NCBI RefSeq assembly: GCF_003026285.1
Contig: NZ_PYOD01000004.1
Coordinates: forward strand, 124,001-188,000
Length of the DNA: 64,000 nucleotides
Origin: Photobacterium profundum
GTDB taxonomy: Bacteria > Pseudomonadota > Gammaproteobacteria > Enterobacterales > Vibrionaceae
Direction: 5' to 3'
In this document: piece after piece, positions 45,021-53,815 of the stretch
Numbering within the stretch: the stretch's first letter is position 1
How the letters are laid out: each line of letters starts with the position of its first letter
Translations under genes and position numbers: made by a program
Notes under the pieces: model-generated
The model's input: the letters and a program-made list of their open reading frames with translations, nothing else
Told to the model about the DNA's origin: nothing
Databases searched by the model: none

Positions 45021-46823
45021 ATGACTGAACATCATTCTTCGAATTCAGCAGATTCAGACGCTTATGCTCACAGCTTTTGGCGCAAATATGTGTGGAGCCA
45101 AGACCATAAAGTTATTGCCATTCAGTATACGCTAACGGCTATTGCTATGGGGCTGATTGCACTCGTTTTATCATGGATAATGCGTTTACAGCTTGGCTTT
45201 CCAGGGCAATTTGACTTTATTGATGTAAATACTTACTACCAGTCTATGACATTGCACGGCATGATTATGGTGGTGTATTTACTGACAGCACTTTTCTTGG
45301 GGGGCTTTGGTAATTACTTAATTCCATTAATGGTCGGCGCACGGGATATGGTGTTTCCGCTATTAAATATGTTGAGTTATTGGTTTTATCTTCTGGCTTC
45401 TCTGATCTTAATTGCGAGCTTCTTTGTGACAGGTGGGCCAACAGGTGCTGGTTGGACGTTATATCCCCCTCAAGCGATTATGCCTGGCACGCCGGGTGTT
45501 GAGTGGGGCATTGTACTGATGTTGATCTCGCTTGCAGTGTTCATAGTAGCAGCGACGTTAGGTGGGCTAAATTACGTTACCACAGTATTACAAGCTCGCA
45601 CGGAAGGTATGACATTACTGCGCATGCCCCTAACAGTATGGGGGATTTTTATAGCTTCAATTATGGCATTATTGGCTTTTCCTGCGTTATTTGTTAGTGC
45701 CGTTATGATGTTATTTGATAAGTTATTGGGATCCAGTTTCTTTATGCCAGCCATTGTTTCTATGGGGCAATTAACGGAATACGACGGTGGCAGCCCTATT
45801 TTATTTCAGCACCTTTTTTGGTTTTTTGGTCACCCCGAAGTGTATATCGTTGCTTTGCCAGCCTTTGGGATAGTGTCTGATCTTATTAGTATTCACGCAC
45901 GTAAAAATATCTTTGGTTATAAAATGATGGTGTGGGCTATTTTAGCCATCGGTGTTCTTAGCTTTGTGGTATGGGCCCACCATATGTATGTTAGTGGTAT
46001 GAATCCGTATTTCGGGTTCTTTTTTGCCACTACCACCCTCGTTATTGCCGTTCCTACTGCGATAAAAGTGTATAACTGGTTGCTCACATTATGGCGAGGT
46101 AATATTCATTTAACCTTGCCGATGCTGTTTTCTATTGCCTTCATGAGTACCTTTTTAATTGGTGGTTTAACGGGGTTATTTCTTGGCAATGTTATCGTTG
46201 ATATTCCGTTATCTGATACATATTTTGTTGTTGCTCACTTCCACATGGTGATGGGGGTTTCCCCAGTATTAGTCATATTCGGTGGTATTTATCACTGGTA
46301 CCCGAAAGTGACAGGGCGGATGCTTAATACGGCAATGGGGCATTTTCATTTCTGGATAACCTTCTTGGGCACCTATGCCATTTATTTCCCAATGCATTAC
46401 TTGGGAATATTGGGTGTTCCCCGTCGTTATTATGCGTACGAAAACTACGACTTTATTCCTGAATCAGCACAAAGTTTGAACGCATTTATCACTGTTATGG
46501 CATTGATTGTGGGGGCCGCACAGTTAGTGTTTCTGTTTAATTTATTCTGGAGTGTATTTAAAGGGGAAAAAGCTGCAGCGAACCCTTGGTCTGCAACATC
46601 TTTAGAATGGCAAACACCAGACACGCCACCTAAGCATGGCAATTGGGGCTTACATTGTCCGATCGTTTATCGCTGGGCGTATGATTACAGTGTACCGAAT
46701 GTTAAAGAAGATTTTATTCCACAAAACATACCGCCAGAGCGGGTGTTAATGGAGCATGTAGATAGTTCAATACCTGAAGATGGTATTAAGATACCCGTAG
46801 ACAAAGGGGATGATGATGAATAA
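45021..46823 (+). CDS. coxA: Cytochrome c oxidase subunit I (aa3-type)
   Basis: Catalytic haem-copper subunit of 600 aa with twelve membrane helices. Ligands are seen: the low-spin haem His in SMTLHGMIMV, the CuB His in FFGHPEVYI with the Glu of the D-channel, WAHHMYVSGM, and the haem pair VVAHFHMVMG. The HPEVY motif marks an A-type oxidase with the cross-linked His-Tyr pair. It follows coxB by 37 bp. Together with the cbb3 cluster it gives this window two independent haem-copper oxidases. Confidence 0.96.
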   Translation: MTEHHSSNSADSDAYAHSFWRKYVWSQDHKVIAIQYTLTAIAMGLIALVLSWIMRLQLGFPGQFDFIDVNTYYQSMTLHGMIMVVYLLTALFLGGFGNYLIPLMVGARDMVFPLLNMLSYWFYLLASLILIASFFVTGGPTGAGWTLYPPQAIMPGTPGVEWGIVLMLISLAVFIVAATLGGLNYVTTVLQARTEGMTLLRMPLTVWGIFIASIMALLAFPALFVSAVMMLFDKLLGSSFFMPAIVSMGQLTEYDGGSPILFQHLFWFFGHPEVYIVALPAFGIVSDLISIHARKNIFGYKMMVWAILAIGVLSFVVWAHHMYVSGMNPYFGFFFATTTLVIAVPTAIKVYNWLLTLWRGNIHLTLPMLFSIAFMSTFLIGGLTGLFLGNVIVDIPLSDTYFVVAHFHMVMGVSPVLVIFGGIYHWYPKVTGRMLNTAMGHFHFWITFLGTYAIYFPMHYLGILGVPRRYYAYENYDFIPESAQSLNAFITVMALIVGAAQLVFLFNLFWSVFKGEKAAANPWSATSLEWQTPDTPPKHGNWGLHCPIVYRWAYDYSVPNVKEDFIPQNIPPERVLMEHVDSSIPEDGIKIPVDKGDDDE

Positions 46824-47442
46824 GCAACATCATTCAAACAATAAATCGGAGCCTGAATCTAAAAGCACATTAACGCCAGATGCTGACGAGAATTACTTAC
46901 CTGCTGATACCTCGTCACCTGCCATTATAGGGTTATGGGTTTTTATGGCTGTTATCACTATGCTGTTTTTCTTGTTTACAGTAGCGTACAAAATACGTAT
47001 GTCGTTAAACGATTGGCAGTCATTAAATGAACCTTGGCAGCTCAGCTTAAGCACTGCTATGCTTTTTATGAGCTGTGTTGCGATGGCTAATTGTCATCGT
47101 AGAGCCGCATTATTACCATCGGTAATGGCTTGTCGTTCTATATTAATCGTGGCGGTGTTGCTTACCTTAGGATTTGTTTTTACTCAGCTTTGGGCGTGGC
47201 AATACTTAGTAGACCAAAATATTACAGTCGACAATAATCCAGCCAACAGCTTCTTTTACCTTTTAACTGGCCTGCATGGATTGCATGTACTGGGTGGCCT
47301 TGCTGCTTTATTTTTAGTGATTTATAACGCTAGAAAAGGGCATGCAAATTCACTGTATCAGTCATTACATTTATGTACTCGGTACTGGCATTTTTTATTA
47401 CTTATTTGGTTGTTTTTATTAGGGCTATTGCGATTTACATAA
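46810..47442 (+). CDS. Cytochrome c oxidase subunit III-like membrane protein
   Basis: Membrane protein of 210 aa with a charged N-terminus and five helices, of the haem-copper oxidase subunit III superfamily: GLWVFMAVITMLFFLFTVAY, FTQLWAWQYLVDQ, FFYLLTGLHGLHVLGGLAAL and RYWHFLLLIWLFLLGLL. It overlaps coxA by 14 bp and is followed by a second subunit III. ATG at 46810, 46813 and 46816 are consecutive, so the start is uncertain by two codons. Such pairs of subunit III-like proteins occur in several gammaproteobacterial cox operons. Confidence 0.82.
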   Translation: MMMNKQHHSNNKSEPESKSTLTPDADENYLPADTSSPAIIGLWVFMAVITMLFFLFTVAYKIRMSLNDWQSLNEPWQLSLSTAMLFMSCVAMANCHRRAALLPSVMACRSILIVAVLLTLGFVFTQLWAWQYLVDQNITVDNNPANSFFYLLTGLHGLHVLGGLAALFLVIYNARKGHANSLYQSLHLCTRYWHFLLLIWLFLLGLLRFT

Positions 47443-47456
47443 TGAGGTAAACGCAT

Positions 47457-48206
47457 ATGGCACAGCTGTTATCAACACCACAAGAATCAAGAAAAAAGCC
47501 CCCTGAATCGTCATCCCTTCAATCTGACGATAGTAGCTCTAGCGGTTGGCTGTCAGTAATTGACGATTTTTCGGCTGATAGAGCTGTCTTTAACATCTCG
47601 TCAAATAAAACCATGATGTGGCTTTTTTTACTCAGTGATATTTTTATTTTTGGCAGTTTTTTAGTTGCCTATATGTCAGTCAGAATGACCACTACCGAAT
47701 CTTGGCCACTCACCAGTGACGTTTTTGCTTTAAACCTTGGCGGTCAAGATATCCCATTAGTTTTAATCGCAATCATGACCTTTATTCTGATTACCAGCAG
47801 CGGCACTATGGCTATGGCGGTTAATTTTGGCTATCAAGGTCGACGTCAGTTAACTGCAGCATTAATCTTTATTACGGCATTATTTGGACTCGCTTTTGTC
47901 GGTATGCAAGCATTCGAATGGACCAAATTGATCGTGGAAGAAGGCATTCGCCCATGGGGGAATGATCTAGGTGCTGCACAGTTTGGTGCCAGTTTCTTTA
48001 TGATCACAGGATTTCATGGATTACATGTCAGTATTGGTGTTATTTATCTGCTGACAATCGCGTGGCGAGTGTGGTGTGGACGATATGAAAAAACGCAATC
48101 AGATAATTCCACTAATCGTTATGAAATCGTCGAAATAGCAGGGCTTTATTGGCACTTTGTCGATTTAGTGTGGGTATTTATCTTTGCCTTTTTCTATTTG
48201 TGGTAA
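47457..48206 (+). CDS. coxC: Cytochrome c oxidase subunit III
   Basis: Integral membrane protein of 249 aa with about five to six helices: NKTMMWLFLLSDIFIFGSFLVAY, AGLYWHFVDLVWVFIFAFFYLW at the C-terminus, and GFHGLHVSIGVIYLL, the subunit III hallmark. A hydrophilic 50-residue N-terminus precedes the first helix. ATG follows the previous stop by 14 bp, with GAGG ahead. It stabilises the catalytic core and its proton uptake. Confidence 0.9.
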   Translation: MAQLLSTPQESRKKPPESSSLQSDDSSSSGWLSVIDDFSADRAVFNISSNKTMMWLFLLSDIFIFGSFLVAYMSVRMTTTESWPLTSDVFALNLGGQDIPLVLIAIMTFILITSSGTMAMAVNFGYQGRRQLTAALIFITALFGLAFVGMQAFEWTKLIVEEGIRPWGNDLGAAQFGASFFMITGFHGLHVSIGVIYLLTIAWRVWCGRYEKTQSDNSTNRYEIVEIAGLYWHFVDLVWVFIFAFFYLW

Positions 48207-48216
48207 GGAGGTTGTT

Positions 48217-48540
48217 ATGCATACAACACAAACACATCAGCAACACCCCATAAGCCTTTATTTGAAGGTGTGGGGATTATTATTTTTACTCAGTACCTTG
48301 TCGTATATGGTTGATTACCTTCATGTACAAGGCATATTACGTTGGTCGCTGATCATTATTTTCATGCTGTTAAAAGCAGGGCTAATTGCGAGTATTTTTA
48401 TGCATATGCTATGGGAGAAGTTGGCGCTCGTCTGCTCCATATTTTTACCGCCTCTGGCATTACTTGTACTGCTTACATTAATGGCAACAGAAGCAGAATA
48501 TATATATAGCCTTAGAATACTGTTATTTACATCAACCTAA
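48217..48540 (+). CDS. coxD: Cytochrome c oxidase subunit IV-like protein
   Basis: Small membrane protein of 107 aa with three helices (about 20-38, 46-66 and 72-95), of the prokaryotic subunit IV (COX4_pro) type; YLKVWGLLFLLSTLSYMVDY and MLLKAGLIASIFMHMLWEK are characteristic. I chose ATG 48217, which has TAAGGAGG right before it. It is the last gene of the cox operon, followed by a terminator. Confidence 0.83.
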   Translation: MHTTQTHQQHPISLYLKVWGLLFLLSTLSYMVDYLHVQGILRWSLIIIFMLLKAGLIASIFMHMLWEKLALVCSIFLPPLALLVLLTLMATEAEYIYSLRILLFTST

Positions 48541-48550
48541 AATAGAATAT

Positions 48551-48582
48551 AAAGCTAATCACTATAAATAATTAGCTTTTTT
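48551..48582 (+). terminator. Terminator after the cox operon
   Basis: AAAGCTAAT and ATTAGCTTT pair over 9 bp with an 11-nt loop and are followed by TTT. The reverse strand also has an A/T-rich flank, so it may serve both convergent genes. Confidence 0.75.
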
Positions 48583-48609
48583 AAATCAGTAATATTCTAT
48601 CAATAAAAA

Positions 48610-49164
48610 TTAAGGCATCTTATGCATCATGGTATGCCATTGGTTATGGGCACTTATTAGCCATTTAGGGGGTGATTTTCCGGTACCAGCAGGCTCTAAG
48701 TGATCATGTGCAATAATGATATTTGCTAACATAATTTCTTGCGACGGCTCTATATCGACCATTAAAACATGTTTACCGGACTTTAATACGCGCTTAAACC
48801 GACGGAATTGATAATGCAATTCCTGAAAGCCAAATAGACCGCCTTCCCAAGTAATAAAACCGAGTATCACTATGGCAAGCATAATAAAGGGTATCCAGCC
48901 TGTTGTTTCAGTTACGCCGGAGATATAAGCAATAAAGATAACTAAAGCAGCTGCACATACACCAATGACAGCACCAATTTCAGTTGAATGAATGACATCA
49001 TTACGCATTACCGATCTTACTGGGTGAAGGTGGTGAGAAGAGACCTCTGCATCATTATCACTAAGTACATGAATTTGTGGTGTACTAATGCCACTTAATT
49101 CAAGTTCATATTCGACTAATTCAAGATCATCTAGATCATCACTAATATAAAAGACCCTTTTCAT
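48610..49164 (-). CDS. Two-helix membrane protein, unknown function
   Basis: Protein of 184 aa. A soluble N-terminus (KRVFYISDDLDDLELVEYEL) is followed by two membrane helices (about 62-82 and 86-106) and a C-terminal cytosolic part with VLKSGKHVLMVDIEPSQE. Family members are often annotated NAD/FAD-utilizing or hypothetical in Vibrio and Pseudomonas. The acidic N-terminus resembles a regulatory or sensing segment, but no catalytic motif is seen. The gene converges with the cox operon and may be independent of it. Confidence 0.75.
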   Translation of the reverse strand: MKRVFYISDDLDDLELVEYELELSGISTPQIHVLSDNDAEVSSHHLHPVRSVMRNDVIHSTEIGAVIGVCAAALVIFIAYISGVTETTGWIPFIMLAIVILGFITWEGGLFGFQELHYQFRRFKRVLKSGKHVLMVDIEPSQEIMLANIIIAHDHLEPAGTGKSPPKWLISAHNQWHTMMHKMP

Positions 49165-49692
49165 ATGGCCTCCGGTAGGGTTTTATATCAATCTAAACAA
49201 GTACCTGACCATCAACCGACTTCGAATGGTATTAGTACTAACAATAAATCATTTTAATTCAGTATGTTAAGTTTATTTTTAGCTCATTAAATAGCGAAAA
49301 TATCTACTATAGAGTATAGCCTTTCTTATCTATACAGCATGTATTTTAAGCAAAGTGAATGGATGCTTATGAAAGAACTACAAGTATCATTAAATGCTAA
49401 ACAAATTGATATCTTTTCGATTCAATGTCTATTTTATCGTGCTTTTTAGTAGTGAAATCAAAGTTTTTATTAGCGTATCTTTTAATATGCCTATACCTAA
49501 ATGACTTCAAGATATAGGGGGCTCACTGAAACGTGTACCTTGATGTTGTTTGGATATATAACCGCGTACTGTATGGAAGACAAATTAGATGACTTGGTTA
49601 TGCTTGGGATATGTATTTAGAACATCGACTTAATGTAATGATTGAAATCTAAATAATTATTAATATAGTAAATATTGGTATTGCAACTAAAC
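49165..49692. other. Intergenic region before the HD-GYP gene
   Basis: This 528-bp AT-rich gap holds a degenerate relative of the 266-bp element (49492-49558) and no supported gene. A 26-codon frame at 49370-49450 (MKELQVSLNAKQIDIFSIQC...) has no clear ribosome site. Confidence 0.4.
49492..49558. repeat. Degenerate short relative of the 266-bp element
   Basis: The left end TATACCTAAATGACTTCAAG resembles TATACCCAAGTTACCTCAAG, and the right end CTTGATGTTGTTTGGATATA resembles CTTGAGGTAACTTGGGTATA, at about 16-18 matches in 24. The 67-bp interior lacks the nested hairpins. I read it as an internally deleted and mutated copy; a chance match is possible. Confidence 0.5.
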
Positions 49693-50337
49693 ATGAACAA
49701 CATAATTAATAGTGTCGGTTATTCAAATAACATTTTCATCGATGGTGAATATCAATACCATGTTGAACAAACTAAATTGTTCACCCAGTTACTACTTGAT
49801 GTATTAATGAATGACTATACGGAAATTAATACATCATTTATAGCAAGCATGAATACTGCCGCAATCATGCATGATCTGGGAAAAAGCTTTATTCCTGAAT
49901 CTATTATTTTTAAAACAGGCACTTTGACTGTGTCTGAGTATGACGTCGTAAAAACACATACAACACTTGGTTATGAGCATTTTTGTACATTAAGCATGAA
50001 TGTAGATACACCTCTAAATCAGATTATAAAAGATGTGATTTTATATCATCATGAGCATTGGGATGGTACTGGTTACCCGCATCAAAAAGCAGGGCTCGAT
50101 ATCCCGCTTTCTGCGCGTATTATTGCACTTGCCGATGTGTTCGAAGCCTTGATCAGTGTACGTTCGTATAAAGAACCATTTTCTTTTGAAAAAGCGAAGA
50201 AGATCATATGTGAAAGTAGTGGATATCACTTTGATCCGGCTATTGTCGCCGCTTTTCTTAAACAAGAAGCCAAGTTTGAACAACTGACAAAAACGCTACA
50301 AAGTCAGTCGCTATCTAGGCATCGAAAAGGTGCTTAA
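49693..50337 (+). CDS. HD-GYP domain phosphodiesterase (probable c-di-GMP)
   Basis: Stand-alone HD-GYP protein of about 214 aa with no sensor domain. The metal site is IMHDLGKSFIP (the HD), the GYP motif is HHEHWDGTGYPHQKAG, and a second conserved block is ARIIALADVFEALISVRSYK. The start is taken at ATG 49693; a TTG six codons upstream is also open, and neither has a strong ribosome site. HD-GYP enzymes hydrolyse cyclic di-GMP to GMP and so lower biofilm signalling. The gene converges with the AlkC gene, 11 bp apart. Confidence 0.85.
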   Translation: MNNIINSVGYSNNIFIDGEYQYHVEQTKLFTQLLLDVLMNDYTEINTSFIASMNTAAIMHDLGKSFIPESIIFKTGTLTVSEYDVVKTHTTLGYEHFCTLSMNVDTPLNQIIKDVILYHHEHWDGTGYPHQKAGLDIPLSARIIALADVFEALISVRSYKEPFSFEKAKKIICESSGYHFDPAIVAAFLKQEAKFEQLTKTLQSQSLSRHRKGA

Positions 50338-50348
50338 AGAGCAAAATA

Positions 50349-51452
50349 TTAACTGACTAATTCAAAGTCTTTGATTTGGCTTTCTTGACCATTAATAATG
50401 ATAGAAAGCTGATGAGTACCAGTATGAAATTTCCGTGTTGTTATAAGTTTAAAGCTTTGCTTTCTATTAATCTTATATACTTTATTCGGTTCTATTTCAC
50501 GCTCACTTATTTTAAAAACTTTACGAGAAAGGTCACCATTATTTTTTTTATAATACAGACCATATTCTAGCCTTAGCGTTTTACATGTTTTATTTACGTT
50601 GGTGATGGAGAATGAAAACTCTAAGGCATCGCCGATTTTTACATTTGGCGTCAGGATATCAAAGTTTGATAACATGATATTTTTACTATCAAAACCAAAT
50701 AATTGAAGTGTTTTTGGTTCTCCTTGTTTCAGTAGTGTTCTACTTGCGTGTTTGATCAGTGCATCAGTTTCTTTTGTGTATCCCAGCCATTTTTGTGCTG
50801 TCTCTATAACAAAATTAGGGTTATCTTTTGATATATCATTTAAGTTATTCGCAACACTGCGTCTTACTACTTCACAACTGTCATTCTTCAAGGTGTCTAA
50901 AATAGGGAAGATAGGCATAGGATTCTTTTTTAAGCTTGGTAAAGCCATTGCCCAAGGAAGCCGTGGCCTTGAACCCTCACTCGCTAAACGGCGAACCTTA
51001 TTATTGGGGTGTTTTGACCACTGAACCATTTGAGTTAACATTTTTTCTTCATACTTCAATATGTAAGGTCTTACTGCAAATTCACAGCTGGTGAACTGTG
51101 TTATAAATTCAAAGGCTGAAATAGACTCTTCATACTTATCAATACCATATACAGAAATATACTCAGGAAAAAACATAAACTCAATGCTTTCTTCCTTGAT
51201 GCCAGCAAGACGTAAATTATCAATCAGTTGCTTTATTGTTTCTGTGGCTTCGCCAAAATCATCAGACAGGAAGTGATGAAGCACTTTTGCAGTATGCGTC
51301 ATTCTTTCCTTCAATTCGTAATGAATAAAATTGTCATTGAAAATTAACTGAGTAAAGGTTTCTTTTTCAAATGAAGGAATGGTTACGAGTATTATTTCCG
51401 ACAGCTGGTCGTAGAACTCTTGTGAGTATATGTCTTTAAATAAATTGCTCAT
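50349..51452 (-). CDS. AlkC-type DNA alkylation repair glycosylase
   Basis: HEAT-like-repeat protein of 367 aa. The N-terminal helices (about 1-250) carry the AlkC block EGSRPRLPWAMALPSLKKNP followed by VVRRSVANNLNDISKDNPNF. From about 260 on, a beta-rich Ig-like domain follows (VNKTCKTLRLEYGLYYKKN, FHTGTHQLSIIING), as in AlkC-alpha proteins. These enzymes excise N3-methylated purines and cytosine lesions without base flipping. It is a single gene, with no Ada or AlkB neighbour. The catalytic residues cannot be verified by eye. Confidence 0.78.
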   Translation of the reverse strand: MSNLFKDIYSQEFYDQLSEIILVTIPSFEKETFTQLIFNDNFIHYELKERMTHTAKVLHHFLSDDFGEATETIKQLIDNLRLAGIKEESIEFMFFPEYISVYGIDKYEESISAFEFITQFTSCEFAVRPYILKYEEKMLTQMVQWSKHPNNKVRRLASEGSRPRLPWAMALPSLKKNPMPIFPILDTLKNDSCEVVRRSVANNLNDISKDNPNFVIETAQKWLGYTKETDALIKHASRTLLKQGEPKTLQLFGFDSKNIMLSNFDILTPNVKIGDALEFSFSITNVNKTCKTLRLEYGLYYKKNNGDLSRKVFKISEREIEPNKVYKINRKQSFKLITTRKFHTGTHQLSIIINGQESQIKDFELVS

Positions 51453-51581
51453 AATGTCTGAAGTCCATTCCTAATGTTTAATATTCTCGGTAATCATTGC
51501 ATAGTATAATGGTATACGTGACGAATTATGTAACACGACCAGCAGTGTTGGTATGGAATTATAAAATAACAAGGAAGTTAT

Positions 51582-52088
51582 ATGGACATTATTGATGTTA
51601 AAACGACGAATTGCATTGAAAAAAGCCTGATTGAATTACTCACTGATGGGGTCGAAAAAGGGGCTTCTATCGGGTTTATTGCGCCGTTAGGCGAGAGGGA
51701 AGCGCTTGAATATTGGCAGGCTGTTAACCTTGATATTCAAGATAGCTCAAGGAAGCTGTTTGTTGCCATTACTGAAGAGCGGGTTGTTGGAGCTGTACAG
51801 CTTTCAATAACACATAAACCTAATGGTTTACATCGAGGCGAAATTGAAAAGCTAATTGTTCATTCTGAGTTTAGAGGGCAAGGGATCAGTAAGCAGTTAA
51901 TGTTATCTATGGAGTCAACCGCTAAACAGATTGGACGCCATCTTTTAGTGTTGGACACACGTTTAGGCGATATAGCCTCCAATCTCTATCGAAAGCTCGA
52001 CTATATAGAGGCGGGTCAAATTCCTAACTTTGCTAAAAGCTCATCAGGGGAATTTGAGGCAACAGTGTACTTCTATAAACAATTGTAA
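51582..52088 (+). CDS. GNAT-family N-acetyltransferase
   Basis: Cytosolic acyltransferase of 168 aa with the acetyl-CoA fold: the beta4/alpha3 pyrophosphate loop EIEKLIVHSEFRGQGISKQL (Q/R-x-x-G-x-G/A variant RGQGIS) and LVLDTRLGDIASNLYRKLDY near the C-terminus. AAGGAAG precedes the ATG. The substrate is unknown. It lies between the AlkC gene and a lipoprotein gene. Confidence 0.88.
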   Translation: MDIIDVKTTNCIEKSLIELLTDGVEKGASIGFIAPLGEREALEYWQAVNLDIQDSSRKLFVAITEERVVGAVQLSITHKPNGLHRGEIEKLIVHSEFRGQGISKQLMLSMESTAKQIGRHLLVLDTRLGDIASNLYRKLDYIEAGQIPNFAKSSSGEFEATVYFYKQL

Positions 52089-52108
52089 TGTCACTGTAAA
52101 TACGTTCA

Positions 52109-52876
52109 CTAAAAGTGCGGCTTTATGCGAATTTTTGTTCGACTAGAAGGCGTAGATGCGTCAATTGCAGATGGATCATTCATCGGTAGAATGCCGATAA
52201 TTGTAGTAGAAGGATCAACCCGTAAAACGCTCAGATTAGGATTATGACTGATGTTTAGCGTATCGATTTGGTTTTTTTCTGCTTGTAAATATTCCAGCTG
52301 AGTATTCTTTGATATGTCTAGCTCAGTGAGTGCATTGGCATACACAAGAAGATCAACCAGTACTGTATTGGCTGTGATATTTAAGTCGTGTAATTGGTTC
52401 CCTACCAGAATAAGCTCTTTTATTAGCGGTGAGTGTGTAAGGTCAATGTCACTGAGTTGATTGTTATAGGCATACAGAAACTCTAGTAAAGGGTTGGCAG
52501 ATACATCGAGATTTTTCAGGTTATTGTTAGGTAAATATAAAGTCTTAAGCAAGGTATTGTTGGTAACGTCTAACGTCGTCAGCTGATTATTTGATAAATC
52601 TAATGATTCAATTGCAGGGAAAAAGCGTATCTCATCGGCAGATGTAATATGGCTGTTTGAACATTCTAGTTCATGAATTTTATTGAGTTGTTGCTCTCCA
52701 TAAGAAAGCACACATTCCTTAAAGTGATCGTCTTTAAAAGGAATATCGCTTACAACATTGTATTGCTTTGTACTGCAGCCAGAAAGTAACAGTGCCATCA
52801 AAAATAACAAAGACAGTAAAGTACTTTGTATGCTCGTTTTAGACAATGTTACGGTGCGTTTAGCTAACAAATTCAT
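52109..52876 (-). CDS. Leucine-rich-repeat lipoprotein
   Basis: Predicted lipoprotein of 255 aa. A signal with lipobox LLSGC puts the modified Cys at about 34. The mature protein is a run of about six leucine-rich repeats with the core SLDLSNNQLTTLDVTNNT, then LYLPNNNLKNLDVSANP and LVGNQLHDLNITANT, each about 20-22 residues with an L-x-x-L-x-x-N-x-L pattern. LRR folds bind proteins or peptides. A membrane-anchored ligand-binding role is possible, with no partner in view. Confidence 0.85.
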   Translation of the reverse strand: MNLLAKRTVTLSKTSIQSTLLSLLFLMALLLSGCSTKQYNVVSDIPFKDDHFKECVLSYGEQQLNKIHELECSNSHITSADEIRFFPAIESLDLSNNQLTTLDVTNNTLLKTLYLPNNNLKNLDVSANPLLEFLYAYNNQLSDIDLTHSPLIKELILVGNQLHDLNITANTVLVDLLVYANALTELDISKNTQLEYLQAEKNQIDTLNISHNPNLSVLRVDPSTTIIGILPMNDPSAIDASTPSSRTKIRIKPHF

Positions 52877-53137
52877 GACCTGTTTGTGAATAAGTAAACT
52901 TAATTTTATACCTAAACCTTCTATTTACTAAAAATAATTATGATTAAAGAAAGAAGGCAACTGTTGCCAGCACTATTTCCTAACACTCGTAAAGCAGGTT
53001 GATTTTTCATCAAACTATTTAAGTTCCATTCCTAATGTAAAATTCTTGTCAAAACTGCTTTGGTTTAGTTGTGCTTGCTACATAGGAAGGTAAAAGCACG
53101 TTATGCTCAATATTGTCTGTAAAGGGAATATGTCATA

Positions 53138-53563
53138 ATGAAAAAGAAAGTAATCATAGGTTTATTTACACTGTTCAGTACAGTGTGTAGTGCAACAGAG
53201 ACTTATGATGATAAAACGATGCAGTTCACTGAGTATGCGACGCTTAACGGTAATGTTCATGATATGGCATGCGAAGGGAATATAAATGATGCAGCTGTTT
53301 ATCTTTATGGTACAGAAACGCCAGAATATGGCGATTTAGGATCAGATTATTCGCCTTATACTTTTACTGCAATAGATGTTGATACATCGATCAATGAAGG
53401 GACATTTGAAGTCAATTATTTACCGTTAGGTACATATGACCTGGTACTTGTGTGCAATGCCCATGAGGATGATTTCACGCGTGGGGGCGATATATTAATG
53501 ATTGATGAAAACGTGATTAAAACTGTATTATTAACACCAACCTGCCGAACAATCTATTTCTAA
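53138..53563 (+). CDS. Small secreted acidic protein, unknown
   Basis: Exported protein of 141 aa with a Sec signal peptide, cleaved near CSA-TE at about 20. The mature part is acidic and beta-rich (LNGNVHDMACEGNINDAAVY, FEVNYLPLGTYDLVLVCNAH) and contains three Cys residues. The pattern of a GTYDLVLVC strand after an Ig-like loop hints at a small beta-sandwich. AAGGGA lies upstream of the ATG. No family recognised. Confidence 0.7.
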   Translation: MKKKVIIGLFTLFSTVCSATETYDDKTMQFTEYATLNGNVHDMACEGNINDAAVYLYGTETPEYGDLGSDYSPYTFTAIDVDTSINEGTFEVNYLPLGTYDLVLVCNAHEDDFTRGGDILMIDENVIKTVLLTPTCRTIYF

Positions 53564-53696
53564 TTTGGTTCATTTTTATTCGTTTATCTTTGTAATAAGA
53601 AAATTGCTACAGACTCTTTTACTTCACATTTTTAATGGAAAAAAGCGCGTAGAGTATTTTAATATATTCTGCAATGCACATGCTTCGGAATATATT

Positions 53697-53729
53697 TATA
53701 CCCAAGCTACTTGAGGTAACTTGGGCATA
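53697..53729. repeat. Remnant of the 266-bp element, ends joined
   Basis: TATACCCAAGCTAC is joined directly to TTGAGGTAACTTGGGCATA, the left and right ends of the element with the middle lost. It lies 86 bp before maeA. Confidence 0.75.
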
Positions 53730-53815
53730 TCAGCCCTCTTATCAAAAAAACATGGCGTTTTGATGGATGACATTTGAGGACTGATATTCATTTGTTCATT
53801 AAGTGGAGGGATATC

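Noticed and set aside
49370-49450. 26-codon small frame before the HD-GYP gene
   Set aside because: No clear Shine-Dalgarno and no similarity; cannot be supported.
53774-53815. TTG-started extension of maeA
   Set aside because: ATG 53816 has GGAGGG before it and gives the normal enzyme length.
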